From an uncultured Eubacterium sp. (GTDB lineage: Bacteria > Bacillota > Clostridia > Lachnospirales > Lachnospiraceae), in assembly GCA_945939115.1 (NCBI GenBank), contig CAMEVC010000018.1, positions 1-50,342 on the forward strand: a DNA stretch of 50,342 bases. The letters run 5' to 3'. The position numbers and the translations under genes were made by a program. Of this stretch, positions 21,795-31,789 are shown piece after piece (within the stretch, counting starts at the first letter, position 1; each line of letters starts with the position of its first letter). The notes under the pieces are model-generated. The model had not been told where the DNA came from and searched no databases. It saw nothing but the letters and a program-made list of their open reading frames with translations.

Positions 21795-22388
21795 TCAGAA
21801 AATCCACAGCCCCAGTATTCCGCTCAGAATTCCTACAATGAATCCGGCAATAACATCCCTTATAAAATGTACTCCGGCAAGCACTCTGCTTGCTGCCATA
21901 ACAGTAACAAGAACCAGCATCACAATTCCAACAGGAACAGATACATACAGCCAGCACATAGATATAACTGTTATTGAGAATACATGACGGCTAGGCATTG
22001 ACTCGCCCGCTGTCTCTTTAATCAGGAGCGGTTTAATGTCATATTTCTCATATGGCCTTGGTGCGTCAATACATTTTCTTATTACAGATACAAGAATAAA
22101 TGAGGTGAGTGGAGTAAGAATTATCTTAGCTGTAAGAAGTGTATTACTTGTCTCAACAACTATTCCACTGTCTCTTAAGATGAAAGGAACCGTCTCTATG
22201 AAATGAAATGAGCCCTTAATGCACAGAAAAACAAGCAGAATATAGGCGGCAGCAATTGCATATGCCATATATCTGTATATGAATTTTAAAATGTTGAAAG
22301 CCGGCTTATGATTATTAAACCATGTACTAATTCTTCTGTATCTTCTCTCATAAGCAGGTAATTCCTTTTCAATATATGTATTTTCCAT
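21795..22388 (-). CDS. PAP2-family membrane phosphatase
   Basis: A 197-aa protein with several membrane segments and the three phosphatase motifs: KCIDAPRPYE (K-x6-RP type), SMPSRHVFS (PSxH) and RVLAGVHFIRDVIAG (with catalytic His and Asp). Likely an undecaprenyl-diphosphate or lipid phosphate phosphatase. The second motif has PSRH rather than the commoner PSGH. It lies after RNase E/G with a 10-bp gap. Confidence 0.85.
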   Translation of the reverse strand: MENTYIEKELPAYERRYRRISTWFNNHKPAFNILKFIYRYMAYAIAAAYILLVFLCIKGSFHFIETVPFILRDSGIVVETSNTLLTAKIILTPLTSFILVSVIRKCIDAPRPYEKYDIKPLLIKETAGESMPSRHVFSITVISMCWLYVSVPVGIVMLVLVTVMAASRVLAGVHFIRDVIAGFIVGILSGILGLWIF

Positions 22389-22398
22389 AATTAACCTC

Positions 22399-23631
22399 TT
22401 ACATTACATTCATCGTTTCGGAAAGACTTTTTCCGTTCTTCTTTCTTGTAATTTCAACGAGTCCAAGCGGAGTCATGTCAACAACTGTAGTGTTAACTAT
22501 ATCCCTTTTTGCAAGAGATTTCAAATGTTTCATTAATATTTCAGAACTCTCTTTATTAATATTGATAAAATCAACAATAATTATGCCCGAAATATTTCTC
22601 GTCTTAAGCTGCTGCATAAGCTTATCGGCAGCCTCAAGATTAGTCTTAAGGGCAGATTGTTCAACTGCTTCTGCATTTTTTGCTTTAGAAACAGTCTTGC
22701 CGGAATTAACATCAATTACAGTAAGGGCTTCTGTCTGTTCAATAATCAGGTACCCTCCGGATTTCAGCCATACTTTTTTTGAAAGAGCTGTCTCAATCTC
22801 TTTTTCAACTGAGTAAAGCTTATATAATGGAAGGATGGAATCCTCATATATTCTTATATGTATATTGCTATTATTGCCCAGATGCTTAGTAAGCTCATTG
22901 TATATATCAGGAATGTCTGTAATCACTTCAACATTATCTGAGCCGGACAGATGGATAATGTCATTAATATATGAAGGTCTCTCACTGTGAAGAAGCGTAT
23001 AGAATTGTGAAAAAACAGCCCTTTTAAGCATATTAATGTATTCATCACAGAGTGTATTAATTTCGGAAATAACATCATCTTTATCTGCATTTGCACAACT
23101 GCTTCTGATTATTATTCCGAAGCTGCATATTGACTGGTATTTTGTCTGTTTCTGTGCTTCAGCTTTTTTATCTGCAAGAAGTGAGACCGCAGCATCAACA
23201 ATAATTTGGAAATTTTCTGATGACTTGAGCTTTCTTGAAAGATGTACACCCGATACATCACTGGATATAACAGCATAATTTCCGGTTAATTCAATCTTAG
23301 AGGAAACCTTTGCCGGCTTTGTCTTAATTGGCTCATTGGTTACCTGTACAAGTATTTTATCCCCCTGGTTAACTGACGAATTATTCTTATTGTTAAGAAA
23401 CAGAGGGTGTTTGTTGTCTTCAATTGAATAGTAACATTTCTGCTTATCTGCAATCTCGATAAATGCGGCATTAATGTTTTTCACAACATTTTCAACACGT
23501 CCGGCATATACATTACCAACAATATTGCCACTATCTATTAATCTAAGATAGTGGCAGTTGTTATCCTCAGTATTATATATGGCACAGAATATTTTGTTAT
23601 TAATATCTGTAATAATATACTTTGTCTCCAT
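22399..23631 (-). CDS. rng: RNase E/G-family endoribonuclease
   Basis: A 410-aa catalytic core with an S1-like domain (about 36-125) and the DNase I-like active site: Asp307 in VIDVNSG and Asp354 in IIVDFI, equivalent to the paired catalytic Asp of E. coli RNase E. It ends right after KNGKSLSETMNVM, so the Zn-link CPxC motif that joins E. coli dimers is missing. The ATG at 23631 lies 2 nt beyond the hisA/I stop, so it is coupled to the his operon; the longer frame to 23670 overlaps hisA/I. Confidence 0.9.
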   Translation of the reverse strand: METKYIITDINNKIFCAIYNTEDNNCHYLRLIDSGNIVGNVYAGRVENVVKNINAAFIEIADKQKCYYSIEDNKHPLFLNNKNNSSVNQGDKILVQVTNEPIKTKPAKVSSKIELTGNYAVISSDVSGVHLSRKLKSSENFQIIVDAAVSLLADKKAEAQKQTKYQSICSFGIIIRSSCANADKDDVISEINTLCDEYINMLKRAVFSQFYTLLHSERPSYINDIIHLSGSDNVEVITDIPDIYNELTKHLGNNSNIHIRIYEDSILPLYKLYSVEKEIETALSKKVWLKSGGYLIIEQTEALTVIDVNSGKTVSKAKNAEAVEQSALKTNLEAADKLMQQLKTRNISGIIIVDFININKESSEILMKHLKSLAKRDIVNTTVVDMTPLGLVEITRKKNGKSLSETMNVM

Positions 23632-23633
23632 AA

Positions 23634-24722
23634 TTATCTGTTCCATGTTTTGATGTTTCTGTAAAAGCATGTCCGGTTGCCTGTGTGGCAGGCTGCTCCA
23701 ACCTGACGGACTTTTGCAAGAATTGTGTCATTGTCACAGTCAATATCAAGGGAACCCACATACTGGAAATGTCCCGATGTAAGTCCTTTAACCCAGAGCT
23801 CCTGGCGGCTTCTGCTATAATATGTCATTATCCCTGTCTCAAGGGTTTTATTATATGCTTCCTCGTTCATATATGCGAGCATGAGAACTTCGCCATTAAC
23901 ATAATCCTGGACAACTACAGGAACAAGTCCGTCAGCATTAAGCTTTAAATCCTTAAAAGACAACTCAGTTTTTGGCATTGTAATAGATTCGTTATAGGAT
24001 TTACCAGACTCATATAATGCTACTGCCTCTTTTAAATCAATACATTTTTCATATATTGCTTTGCCAATAATTGCTCCATGTATACCGGCATCGTTAATAT
24101 GTGCAAGGTCTTCCATGCAGGACATTCCGCCGGAAGCTATTATATCAATCCCTGTCTTATCAGAAAGGAGCTTAGTCTGTTCCACATTAGGCCCGGAAAG
24201 CATTCCGTCCTTAGATATGTCAGTGTATACTATTGTCTGTACACCGATATCCTTCATGGCGAGAGCCAGAGAAAGAGCTGTCTTATCACTTAACTTTTCC
24301 CAGCCTTCAATAGCAACAAGTCCATCCTTTGCATCAACACCCACAACAATATGCTCTGCTCCGAATCTGTCAATTGCCGCCTTGATAAAATCAGGATTTT
24401 CAACTGCTTTAGTACCTATGATAACTCTGTACACTCCTAAATCAAGCACTTCCTGAATATTCTCAAGTGTTCGTATTCCACCGCCCATTTGAACAGGTAT
24501 ATTGACACTTGAACATATTTTTCTGATAGTTTCAGCATTAACACCATGGCCTTTAAGTGCACCGTCAAGATCAACAGTATGGATAAACTGTGCACCTGCC
24601 TCCTCAAAGCTTTTAGCTATCTTGTAAGGCTCATCAGAATAAACAGTAACCTCGTTAAAAAGCCCTTTCTTTAATCGGACACACTGTCCGTCCTTAACAT
24701 CAATTGCCGGATATAATCTCAT
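23634..24722 (-). CDS. hisA: Bifunctional HisA-HisI fusion
   Basis: A 362-aa fusion. Residues 1 to about 240 are the TIM-barrel ProFAR isomerase HisA ([38 protein letters not shown]). Residues from about 255 are phosphoribosyl-AMP cyclohydrolase HisI ([32 protein letters not shown]). It carries out steps 3 and 4 of histidine synthesis. HisE is not fused and is not in the window, and hisF, hisH and hisC are also absent. Last of the his genes before rng. Confidence 0.94.
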   Translation of the reverse strand: MRLYPAIDVKDGQCVRLKKGLFNEVTVYSDEPYKIAKSFEEAGAQFIHTVDLDGALKGHGVNAETIRKICSSVNIPVQMGGGIRTLENIQEVLDLGVYRVIIGTKAVENPDFIKAAIDRFGAEHIVVGVDAKDGLVAIEGWEKLSDKTALSLALAMKDIGVQTIVYTDISKDGMLSGPNVEQTKLLSDKTGIDIIASGGMSCMEDLAHINDAGIHGAIIGKAIYEKCIDLKEAVALYESGKSYNESITMPKTELSFKDLKLNADGLVPVVVQDYVNGEVLMLAYMNEEAYNKTLETGIMTYYSRSRQELWVKGLTSGHFQYVGSLDIDCDNDTILAKVRQVGAACHTGNRTCFYRNIKTWNR

Positions 24723-24759
24723 TTATATACTCCATTCTGTATGTATTGCAAAATAAAAA

Positions 24760-25359
24760 TTAAAGGCTTCCTTTTGTTGAGAGAACAGCCTTAATTCTTG
24801 GGTCCTTCATAGTAGCTTCGTCCAATGCTTTTGCAAATGCCTTGAACATTCCTTCAATAATGTGGTGGTCATTGTCACCGGTAATCTTTCTTATGTGAAG
24901 GTTCATTCCGGCACTGTAAGATACTGCATAGAAGAATTCTCTAACCATCTGTGTGTCGAAATATCCTACGCTGTCCGCAGTAAATGTACTGTCAAACACA
25001 AGGAAAGGCCTTCCGGACAAGTCAATAGCGCACAGTATGAGGGATTCGTCCATAGGAAGAATAATATCACCATATCTTCTTATAGAACGCTTATCTCCAA
25101 GAGCCTCTTTAATTGCCTCTCCAAGAACAATGCCTACATCCTCGATTGTATGATGGCAGTCAACAATTAAGTCACCTGTGACCTTTAATTTCAAATCAAA
25201 AAGACCGTGTTTAGCAAAACTCTTTAACATATGGTCAAAGAAACCGATTCCTGTGTCAACATCTGCCTCTCCTGAACCATCAAGTCTTAAGAACAGTGAT
25301 ATATCTGTTTCGCTGGTTTTTCTTTTTACAGTTGCCTGTCTGATTTCAGATACAGCCAT
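24760..25359 (-). CDS. hisB: Imidazoleglycerol-phosphate dehydratase
   Basis: A 199-aa monofunctional IGPD. The metal-binding motifs DHMLKSFAKH and DCHHTIEDVG in the first half, and DNDHHIIEGMFKA in the second, are intact. Step 6 of histidine synthesis. Between hisD and hisA/I. Confidence 0.96.
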   Translation of the reverse strand: MAVSEIRQATVKRKTSETDISLFLRLDGSGEADVDTGIGFFDHMLKSFAKHGLFDLKLKVTGDLIVDCHHTIEDVGIVLGEAIKEALGDKRSIRRYGDIILPMDESLILCAIDLSGRPFLVFDSTFTADSVGYFDTQMVREFFYAVSYSAGMNLHIRKITGDNDHHIIEGMFKAFAKALDEATMKDPRIKAVLSTKGSL

Positions 25360-25379
25360 ATTGCCTCCTTATATTAATA

Positions 25380-26672
25380 TTATTTTTCAAATCTGACCTT
25401 AATTGAATTAGCATGAGCTGTAAGATGCTCTGCTGTTGCAAACTTTTCTATATCTGTATGTATGGCTTCAAGAGCATTCTTTGAGTAAGATATAATGCTT
25501 GATTTCTTAATGAAGTCATCCACACTTAATGCTGAGAAGAATTTGGCTGTTCCGTTAGTCGGAAGAACATGATTCGGACCTGCAAAGTAATCTCCAAGAG
25601 GTTCTGAACTGTATTCTCCGAGGAATATAGCACCGGCATTCTTTATCTTTGTCATCACATTAAAAGGATCCTTTGTCACAATCTCAAGATGTTCAGAAGC
25701 AATCTCATTGGCAACATCCACAGCCTCTTCAATATCTTTAACAACAAGAATATATCCATAGTTGTCAAGGGATTTCTGTATTATTTCTCTTCTGGATAGT
25801 TGTTCAACAAATGTATCAACTTCCGCAGAGACTTTCTCAGCAAGTTCTTCACTTGTCGTGATTAATATAGAAGATGCCATTTCGTCATGCTCAGCCTGAG
25901 ATAAGAGGTCTGCTGCCACGAATTTCGGATTGGCTGTCTCGTCTGCAATGACAAGAATCTCACTGGGACCTGCTACAGAATCTATGCTAACATATCCAAA
26001 TACAGCCTTTTTAGCAAGAGCAACATATATATTACCCGGGCCGCAGATTTTATCAACTTTGGGTATTGACTGTGTTCCATATGCCATAGCGCCTATTGCC
26101 TGGGCACCACCAACTTTATATATAACATCAACTCCTGCTTCTTTAGCAGCTACAAGTGTTGTGGGATAAACCTTTCCATTCTTGTCAGGAGGTGTGCACA
26201 TAATAATCTGTTCAACGCCTGCAACCTTTGCTGGAAGGACATTCATAAGCACTGATGAAGGATATGCAGCTTTTCCGCCAGGTACATATACACCGACTCT
26301 TGATAAAGCTGTTACCTTCTGACCAAGAATAGTTCCATCAGGCTGGGCATCAAACCAGCTGTTCTGTTTCTGCTTTTCGTGGAAAGATCTGATGTTAACA
26401 ATAGCTTTCCTGATTACATCAACAAGTTCAGGGTCAACCTGTTTGTAAGCTTCTTCTATCTCTTCTTCTGTGACAACGATATTGTCAGGGCCTATATCTG
26501 CCTTATCAAAATTCTTTGTATACTCAAATAAAGCCTCATCTTTTCTTGTCTTTATATTGAGAAGAATTTCAGCTACAGCAGATTCATATTTACCATAACT
26601 GTTTGGACTTCTTTTAAGAAGATTTTCTAAAATATTATTTTTGCTCTCCTCAGATAACTCTACAATTCTCAT
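25380..26672 (-). CDS. hisD: Histidinol dehydrogenase
   Basis: A 430-aa NAD-dependent enzyme that oxidises L-histidinol to histidine. Typical stretches are YVPGGKAAYPSSVLMN, GPGNIYVALAKK, DLLSQAEHDEMA (zinc ligands) and GPNHVLPT. It follows hisG in the operon. Confidence 0.96.
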   Translation of the reverse strand: MRIVELSEESKNNILENLLKRSPNSYGKYESAVAEILLNIKTRKDEALFEYTKNFDKADIGPDNIVVTEEEIEEAYKQVDPELVDVIRKAIVNIRSFHEKQKQNSWFDAQPDGTILGQKVTALSRVGVYVPGGKAAYPSSVLMNVLPAKVAGVEQIIMCTPPDKNGKVYPTTLVAAKEAGVDVIYKVGGAQAIGAMAYGTQSIPKVDKICGPGNIYVALAKKAVFGYVSIDSVAGPSEILVIADETANPKFVAADLLSQAEHDEMASSILITTSEELAEKVSAEVDTFVEQLSRREIIQKSLDNYGYILVVKDIEEAVDVANEIASEHLEIVTKDPFNVMTKIKNAGAIFLGEYSSEPLGDYFAGPNHVLPTNGTAKFFSALSVDDFIKKSSIISYSKNALEAIHTDIEKFATAEHLTAHANSIKVRFEK

Positions 26673-26699
26673 ATATCTTCCTCCTGCTTAGCAGATACA

Positions 26700-27350
26700 T
26701 TAATTCTCTCTGCTCTCAATATATTTCTTTACACCTGTAATAATCTTATTAATACGCTCCTGCTCCATTTTCATGCTCACCTGATTTACAACCATTCTGG
26801 CTGAAAGCGGACATATTTCTTCAAGAACCTCAAGACCATTCTCACGAAGAGTTGCTCCTGTTTCAACAATATCAACAATCACTTCAGCAAGCCCCACAAT
26901 CGGAGCCAGTTCCACAGAGCCGTTAAGTTTGATAATTTCAACAGTCTGGTGCTTTTTGTTATAGAAATAATCCTTTGCTATATTGGGATATTTCGATGCA
27001 ACACGGATAAGCTCGTGATGCTGAAGTTTCTCCTTAGCTGAAGCCGGACCACAAACGCACATTTTACATTTGCCCATCTGAAGGTCATATACCTCGTAAA
27101 GACTTCTGCCCTCCTCAAGAATAGTATCCTTTCCAACAATTCCAATGTCAGCAGCGCCATATTCTACATATGTAGGTACATCTGAAGGCTTTGATAAGAA
27201 GAATCTCAGCTTAAGCTCTTCATTAGTGAAGATAAGCTTTCTTGTCTTCTCGTCCTTCATCTCCTCGCATGTTATACCAATGTTTTCAAATATTTCCATA
27301 GCTTTCTTAGCAAGGCGGCCTTTAGCTAATGCAATAGTAATATATCTCAT
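26700..27350 (-). CDS. hisG: ATP phosphoribosyltransferase, short form HisG
   Basis: A 216-aa short-form catalytic subunit lacking the C-terminal regulatory domain; it needs HisZ, encoded directly upstream. ALAKGRLAK at the start and [15 protein letters not shown] for PRPP binding. First committed step of histidine synthesis. The start overlaps the hisZ stop by one base. Confidence 0.96.
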   Translation of the reverse strand: MRYITIALAKGRLAKKAMEIFENIGITCEEMKDEKTRKLIFTNEELKLRFFLSKPSDVPTYVEYGAADIGIVGKDTILEEGRSLYEVYDLQMGKCKMCVCGPASAKEKLQHHELIRVASKYPNIAKDYFYNKKHQTVEIIKLNGSVELAPIVGLAEVIVDIVETGATLRENGLEVLEEICPLSARMVVNQVSMKMEQERINKIITGVKKYIESREN

Positions 27351-28633
27351 TAAAATGTACCTCCTTCCAGACTTTTCAAATCAACTCTTTTACTCGTGCT
27401 GCTCTTGAAATTCAGCACTTTAAAGGTTGAATCTTTCCTGTACTGCTCATCAAGAAATGCAACATTGGCAAGAGAAGATTCTCTGGCATATTCCAGATAC
27501 TGCTCATCCGTCTTGAGACTGTTATAACGAATCATGCAGACATTATTGCCAATATTTCTTAAGGATTTAGCAACTGATAATGCATCTGATAATTTATCCT
27601 CATCATATACAAGAAGTGTGCCGTTGACATCGTGGGAAATATTAATATTCTGTCTGTCCATGGCAGCTATCAGCCTGTCTATAGTAATTGAAAAACCAAT
27701 AGAAGCCTTATCACATCCAAACTGACCTAAAAGCTTGTCATAACGACCTCCGTTTGCCACAGGCTCTCCTGTTCCAAATGTATATGCATGGAATATAATT
27801 CCGGTGTAATATGCATGCTCAGATAAATCTCCTAAATCAAAGGAAATATATTTGTCATAGTCATTAGACTTCAAAAGGTTGTATAAAGCCTGTAATCTCT
27901 CGACTGCTTCGAGACACTCTGTGTTGTCAGTAAGCTCTCTTGCCTTATCAAGCACTTCGGCATTGCCAAAAAGCTGAGGCAGTTCAAGCAGTGTATCTGC
28001 AACTTTTTTACTGATGCAGAGAGAGTCCAACAGCTCCTCAACTCCAAAATAGTTTTTCTCCTTGATAAGCCTTAATAATTCCTCTGCAGAATCTCCTGTT
28101 ATTCCAGCTTCATGAAGCAGACCGTTGAAAAATGCGACATTACCTATTTCGACCTGGAATTCAGTAAGACCGGCATTCTTCATGCAGTCAATCACTATGG
28201 CAATAATCTCATAATCTGCGTCAAGAGAATTATCATTGATAAGTTCAGCACCTAACATAGTATTTTCCTTAAGTCTGCCCTGATAATATTTGCTCACATT
28301 GATAAATGTATTGCCAAGATAACACAGCTTAATAGGAAGAATATGGTCTTCAAAATATTTAGCAGATGCCCTTGCAATTGAAGGCGTCATATCCGGCCTT
28401 AAAACAAGCGTATTCCCATATCTATCAAAAAGCTTAAACATTTCATTGGACGGAACACTACCACGTTCTTTATTGAATACATCAAAGAATTCAATAGATG
28501 GTGTCTGGATATCATTATATCCATAAGACATAAGAACATCATGCAGACGGTTCTCGATTATTTTCTTTTCTGCACATTCTGTGCTGTATATATCTCTGAC
28601 ACCTTCCGGTGTATGTAGTAAATCCTTCTTCAT
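27350..28633 (-). CDS. hisZ: ATP phosphoribosyltransferase regulatory subunit HisZ
   Basis: A 427-aa HisRS-like paralogue. It keeps class II synthetase motif 2 and the [12 protein letters not shown] stretch but lacks the anticodon-binding domain of a true HisRS. It forms the octameric HisG-HisZ complex and senses histidine. First gene of the operon. HisRS is an alternative, but hisG overlap and C-terminal divergence argue for HisZ. Confidence 0.93.
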   Translation of the reverse strand: MKKDLLHTPEGVRDIYSTECAEKKIIENRLHDVLMSYGYNDIQTPSIEFFDVFNKERGSVPSNEMFKLFDRYGNTLVLRPDMTPSIARASAKYFEDHILPIKLCYLGNTFINVSKYYQGRLKENTMLGAELINDNSLDADYEIIAIVIDCMKNAGLTEFQVEIGNVAFFNGLLHEAGITGDSAEELLRLIKEKNYFGVEELLDSLCISKKVADTLLELPQLFGNAEVLDKARELTDNTECLEAVERLQALYNLLKSNDYDKYISFDLGDLSEHAYYTGIIFHAYTFGTGEPVANGGRYDKLLGQFGCDKASIGFSITIDRLIAAMDRQNINISHDVNGTLLVYDEDKLSDALSVAKSLRNIGNNVCMIRYNSLKTDEQYLEYARESSLANVAFLDEQYRKDSTFKVLNFKSSTSKRVDLKSLEGGTF

Positions 28634-28710
28634 ATAGTAATATATCCTTTCATGACTTATACTTTAATGCGTTGAAGTGATAACATGCTAATACACTAAA
28701 ATTTATATGG

Positions 28711-28739
28711 ATTATACATAAATACTATTATCTTGTCAA
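28711..28739 (-). promoter_or_regulatory. Promoter of the his operon
   Basis: On the minus strand TTGACA (28734-28739), 17 bp, TATAAT (28711-28716), a perfect vegetative promoter. The leader to hisZ is only about 75 nt and contains no visible T-box or attenuator. Confidence 0.82.
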
Positions 28740-28756
28740 CAAACATATTATTGCTG

Positions 28757-29677
28757 TTATTCTATTTCTCCATGATGAGCTTCCTTGTAGATAATGTATC
28801 TGTTACCACCCTTTTCTCTCGCTATTGAAACTGCTTTTCGTACTTTCTTTGCAATAATGTTGAAATCAGTACCATTGTCAGGATATCTTCCTATTCCGAT
28901 GGAAAAGCTTATATTGTATCCGTTATCAATAAAACGGAAATTCCATGCAATAGCCGTGCGCAGATGTTCAATAAAAGCCCGAAGAGATGTCTCAACATTG
29001 ATATCCCTGACAACCATTGCATATTTGAACTCATCAATTACACATAATATTCCGCGGGATTTGATGATTTTAAGAATCATTTCTTCAACAATATCAGATA
29101 GTTTATCAATTTCAGACTTAGTATGTTTTTTCTTGAATAGTTCAATATTATCTATCTCTAGATATATAATAGAAAACTGGCAGTCTATATCATCGTCAAT
29201 ACTGTCTGTACAATACTTCACAAGAACATCTGTATCCTTGGTGTATTCTGTAGCAGTGAAATTGTGATTCTTCTGTTCATAGAAACTTAAGGCATTATTT
29301 AGTCGTTTGTTAGCTTCTCTTATAGCAAGTACATCAGAAATATGTAATTCAAGATATTCCGAATTATCTGTGTGTGGAATACATTTCTTTTCGATGTCCA
29401 TTAGAACCCATCTGTAAGAATTATCAATTCTTTTCATTCTGATACACATTGTTTTCTTGATGTTTTGCCGGAGGCTGTTGGCAACATCAATAAAATCGTC
29501 CAAATCAACCTGATGAATTGAGTCAATTATAGAATAATGGGTAGAATTCCCCAAAAACTTATACATAGATTCATTGGCTGTTACAATTGAAAAATTATTA
29601 TCAATAACTGCATAGCCGTCTATAAGCTCATACTCTACCATATAGTTATTAGTTGTTTTATGATTATTACTAATCAT
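28757..29677 (-). CDS. PAS-GGDEF-like protein with degenerate active site
   Basis: A 306-aa soluble protein. A PAS-like fold covers about residues 15-125 (VIDNNFSIVTANESMYKFLG). A GGDEF-like domain follows (about 165-300). Where diguanylate cyclases have GG(D/E)EF, it has CVIDEF, so both Gly are lost and catalysis is doubtful. The later SFSIGIGRYPDNG and AREKGGNRY segments match the family. It could be a c-di-GMP or nucleotide sensor or a signalling scaffold. Confidence 0.72.
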   Translation of the reverse strand: MISNNHKTTNNYMVEYELIDGYAVIDNNFSIVTANESMYKFLGNSTHYSIIDSIHQVDLDDFIDVANSLRQNIKKTMCIRMKRIDNSYRWVLMDIEKKCIPHTDNSEYLELHISDVLAIREANKRLNNALSFYEQKNHNFTATEYTKDTDVLVKYCTDSIDDDIDCQFSIIYLEIDNIELFKKKHTKSEIDKLSDIVEEMILKIIKSRGILCVIDEFKYAMVVRDINVETSLRAFIEHLRTAIAWNFRFIDNGYNISFSIGIGRYPDNGTDFNIIAKKVRKAVSIAREKGGNRYIIYKEAHHGEIE

Positions 29678-29694
29678 ACATAAAGCCTGCCTTC

Positions 29695-30225
29695 CTAACG
29701 TAATTCAATATCCCTCTGGATAGTTTCAAGATAGTGAACAGGAATGCCCTGTTTTGCATATATGCGGAAATCCTTGTTGATTTCATCATAGGTAAAGCTT
29801 TTTCGCCCTCCCTGTTCACTTCTTTCCCAAAAATTTATTATATCAGAAAATGGAAGATAATAGAACTCATCCCGACAAGAAAAATAAATAATAATGAACG
29901 AAATTCCTTCCTGACGTTCAAATTCTCTCATAAATTCCACCTGATGTTCGTGAATATTCTGTATTGGAAATGTGTCAGCAGCACATTCTTTAGCGTCAAA
30001 ACATATTGGTATTCCCTGTACAACCCCAATATAATCCACAGTACTTTTCTGGTCAAAATATGCCAGAGTAATATGTCTTGTCTGCTGGTCAATATTGATA
30101 GGCTTAATCGGGGTTGGAATTTTCTGTACAAGAGCCAGATGTGAAGCCCGGTATTTATCGTTAGTCATATTAATAAGGTCTTCTAATGTTGAGCCTCTAA
30201 GACCTCTTGTATTCCAGGTTGGCAT
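29695..30225 (-). CDS. recU: Holliday junction resolvase RecU
   Basis: A 176-aa RecU nuclease. GLRGSTLEDLIN near the start corresponds to the GRGxxLE region, STVDYIG and FDAKE carry active-site Asp, Glu and Lys, and the stalk region follows. It cleaves four-way junctions in recombination repair. The start lies inside the preceding pseudouridine synthase gene (43-bp overlap), with GGGGA before the ATG. Confidence 0.93.
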   Translation of the reverse strand: MPTWNTRGLRGSTLEDLINMTNDKYRASHLALVQKIPTPIKPINIDQQTRHITLAYFDQKSTVDYIGVVQGIPICFDAKECAADTFPIQNIHEHQVEFMREFERQEGISFIIIYFSCRDEFYYLPFSDIINFWERSEQGGRKSFTYDEINKDFRIYAKQGIPVHYLETIQRDIELR

Positions 30226-31184
30226 AGATGTTCCCCTTTCATCACTTTAGTAAATATATCAGGAATTCCGGCGTATATATGAATGCTTCTATCCGGAATT
30301 ATAAGCTCATATGAATGAAGAAGCTGATCCTTTACGCCATATTTTCTACTGAATTTGTCATTAATGCTTTTCTGGCCATATTTGTAATCTCCTATAAGAG
30401 AATGACCGATACTTGCCAGATGTGCCCTTATCTGGTGGCTTCGTCCTGTGAGAAGATGAATCTTTAACAGGGTAACATGTTCATTGCTGCATACAGGAAT
30501 ATATTCTGTCTCAATAGGAAGAGAATTCTTAGTCTCATGCTTTAGTACTGTGACCTTATTGCTATGAACATCCTTAGTAATAAAACCTTTTATAAGGGCT
30601 CTTTTGCTTATGCATCCATTAACAATACAAATGTAATATTTGCCAAGATTTCTGTCTCTGAACACAGCAGATAACTCCTGAAGCCCTTTCGTTGTTTTTC
30701 CTGCAGCAACTATTCCACTTGTATTGCGGTCAAGTCTGTTACAGACACCCGGTCTGAAAGAGGCAAGCTCCTCCGGAGTAATCTGGTTGTTGTGAATAAG
30801 ATAAGCTGTCAAATACTCAATTAAGGATATGTCATTCTCTGCTGCTTTCTGTGAAAGCATTCCGGATGGTTTGTTGATAAATATCATATCCGTATCTTCA
30901 TACAGAATATCCAGCGGCTGATAAATTCTGCTGTAATAATCATCTCTTTCGGCAGCAGAATCCTTTGAAGTAAACTTGCAAAGGGTTTCCTCCGAGAAAT
31001 AGATTTTGATGGAATCCCCTGTTTTAAGCTTTTCATCTCCATTGGCTTTACTATTGTTAAGTGTAATATTCTTTTTTCTAAGCATTTTGTAGATAAAGCT
31101 CTTTGGCGCATTAGCAAGATACTTCTCAAGACACCTTACCAGTTTCTGTCCGGAAAGCTTATCGTCAATAATTATTTCTTTCAT
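30183..31184 (-). CDS. RluA-family 23S rRNA pseudouridine synthase
   Basis: A 333-aa enzyme with an N-terminal S4 domain (about 14-70) and the RluA catalytic core, with catalytic Asp in NRLDRNTSG and HQIRAHLASIGH later. RluC/RluD type. Its exact target uridines cannot be read from the sequence. Its 3' end overlaps recU. Confidence 0.9.
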   Translation of the reverse strand: MKEIIIDDKLSGQKLVRCLEKYLANAPKSFIYKMLRKKNITLNNSKANGDEKLKTGDSIKIYFSEETLCKFTSKDSAAERDDYYSRIYQPLDILYEDTDMIFINKPSGMLSQKAAENDISLIEYLTAYLIHNNQITPEELASFRPGVCNRLDRNTSGIVAAGKTTKGLQELSAVFRDRNLGKYYICIVNGCISKRALIKGFITKDVHSNKVTVLKHETKNSLPIETEYIPVCSNEHVTLLKIHLLTGRSHQIRAHLASIGHSLIGDYKYGQKSINDKFSRKYGVKDQLLHSYELIIPDRSIHIYAGIPDIFTKVMKGEHLCQPGIQEVLEAQH

Positions 31185-31213
31185 TACAATTCCTCAGGCA
31201 GCAGATATACATA

Positions 31214-31789
31214 TTACAGGCTCATTCTCAACAGTGCCTCTGTCAGATAGCCTTTTCTGTCAAGGTTTGTTTCTTTAGTATCATCAAAATTAGCAGCCGT
31301 ATTTTTAACTTTAGATAAAAATGATTCTCTGTCCTTGTAAAGAAGCACAGCGGCATTCAGTTTTTCATTTTTCATAAATTCTTTCACACTTGACTCAAAC
31401 AGTTCTTTGTCAGCCTTAGTTTCCTCTGTGTAGGCAAGAATCTGATTATCACTTATAACAGCGGCAAGCACCCCGATAGGCTTTTTTGCGTTAGAAACAA
31501 CCATATCATAGGACACATTTAAAGAACCGCTTACTTCTTTAATATCATTCATTGTTTTAGTGTCACAGCATTTGTGCGGAATAAGAATAAAATAGGCAAC
31601 TGCAAATTTGGCAGCAGGAAGTACAAGAAGAATTGCAACCAGTGTTATATAATTGTTTTTATTCTTGAATATTATTAATCCTGTGATAAATACTGCAAGC
31701 ACAATTACAAATGCGATTATCATTATTAAAAGGTTAAGGCTTTTTTTGTATCTGAGATAGCCAAACTCACCTTTTTCTGTTTTTTTCAT
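31214..31789 (-). CDS. Membrane protein of unknown function
   Basis: A 191-aa protein not recognised. Two membrane segments (about 20-45 and 50-75) are followed by a soluble domain of about 110 residues. Its 5' end overlaps the ygiQ-type gene by 23 bp, so co-expression is likely. No catalytic motif was seen. Confidence 0.7.
   Translation of the reverse strand: MKKTEKGEFGYLRYKKSLNLLIMIIAFVIVLAVFITGLIIFKNKNNYITLVAILLVLPAAKFAVAYFILIPHKCCDTKTMNDIKEVSGSLNVSYDMVVSNAKKPIGVLAAVISDNQILAYTEETKADKELFESSVKEFMKNEKLNAAVLLYKDRESFLSKVKNTAANFDDTKETNLDRKGYLTEALLRMSL

Noticed and set aside
27350-28633. Histidyl-tRNA synthetase
   Set aside because: The anticodon-binding domain is missing and it overlaps short-form hisG, so HisZ is the better call.
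28634-28756. T-box or attenuator before the his operon
   Set aside because: The leader after the promoter is about 75 nt, without a T-box sequence, His-rich peptide or terminator hairpin.
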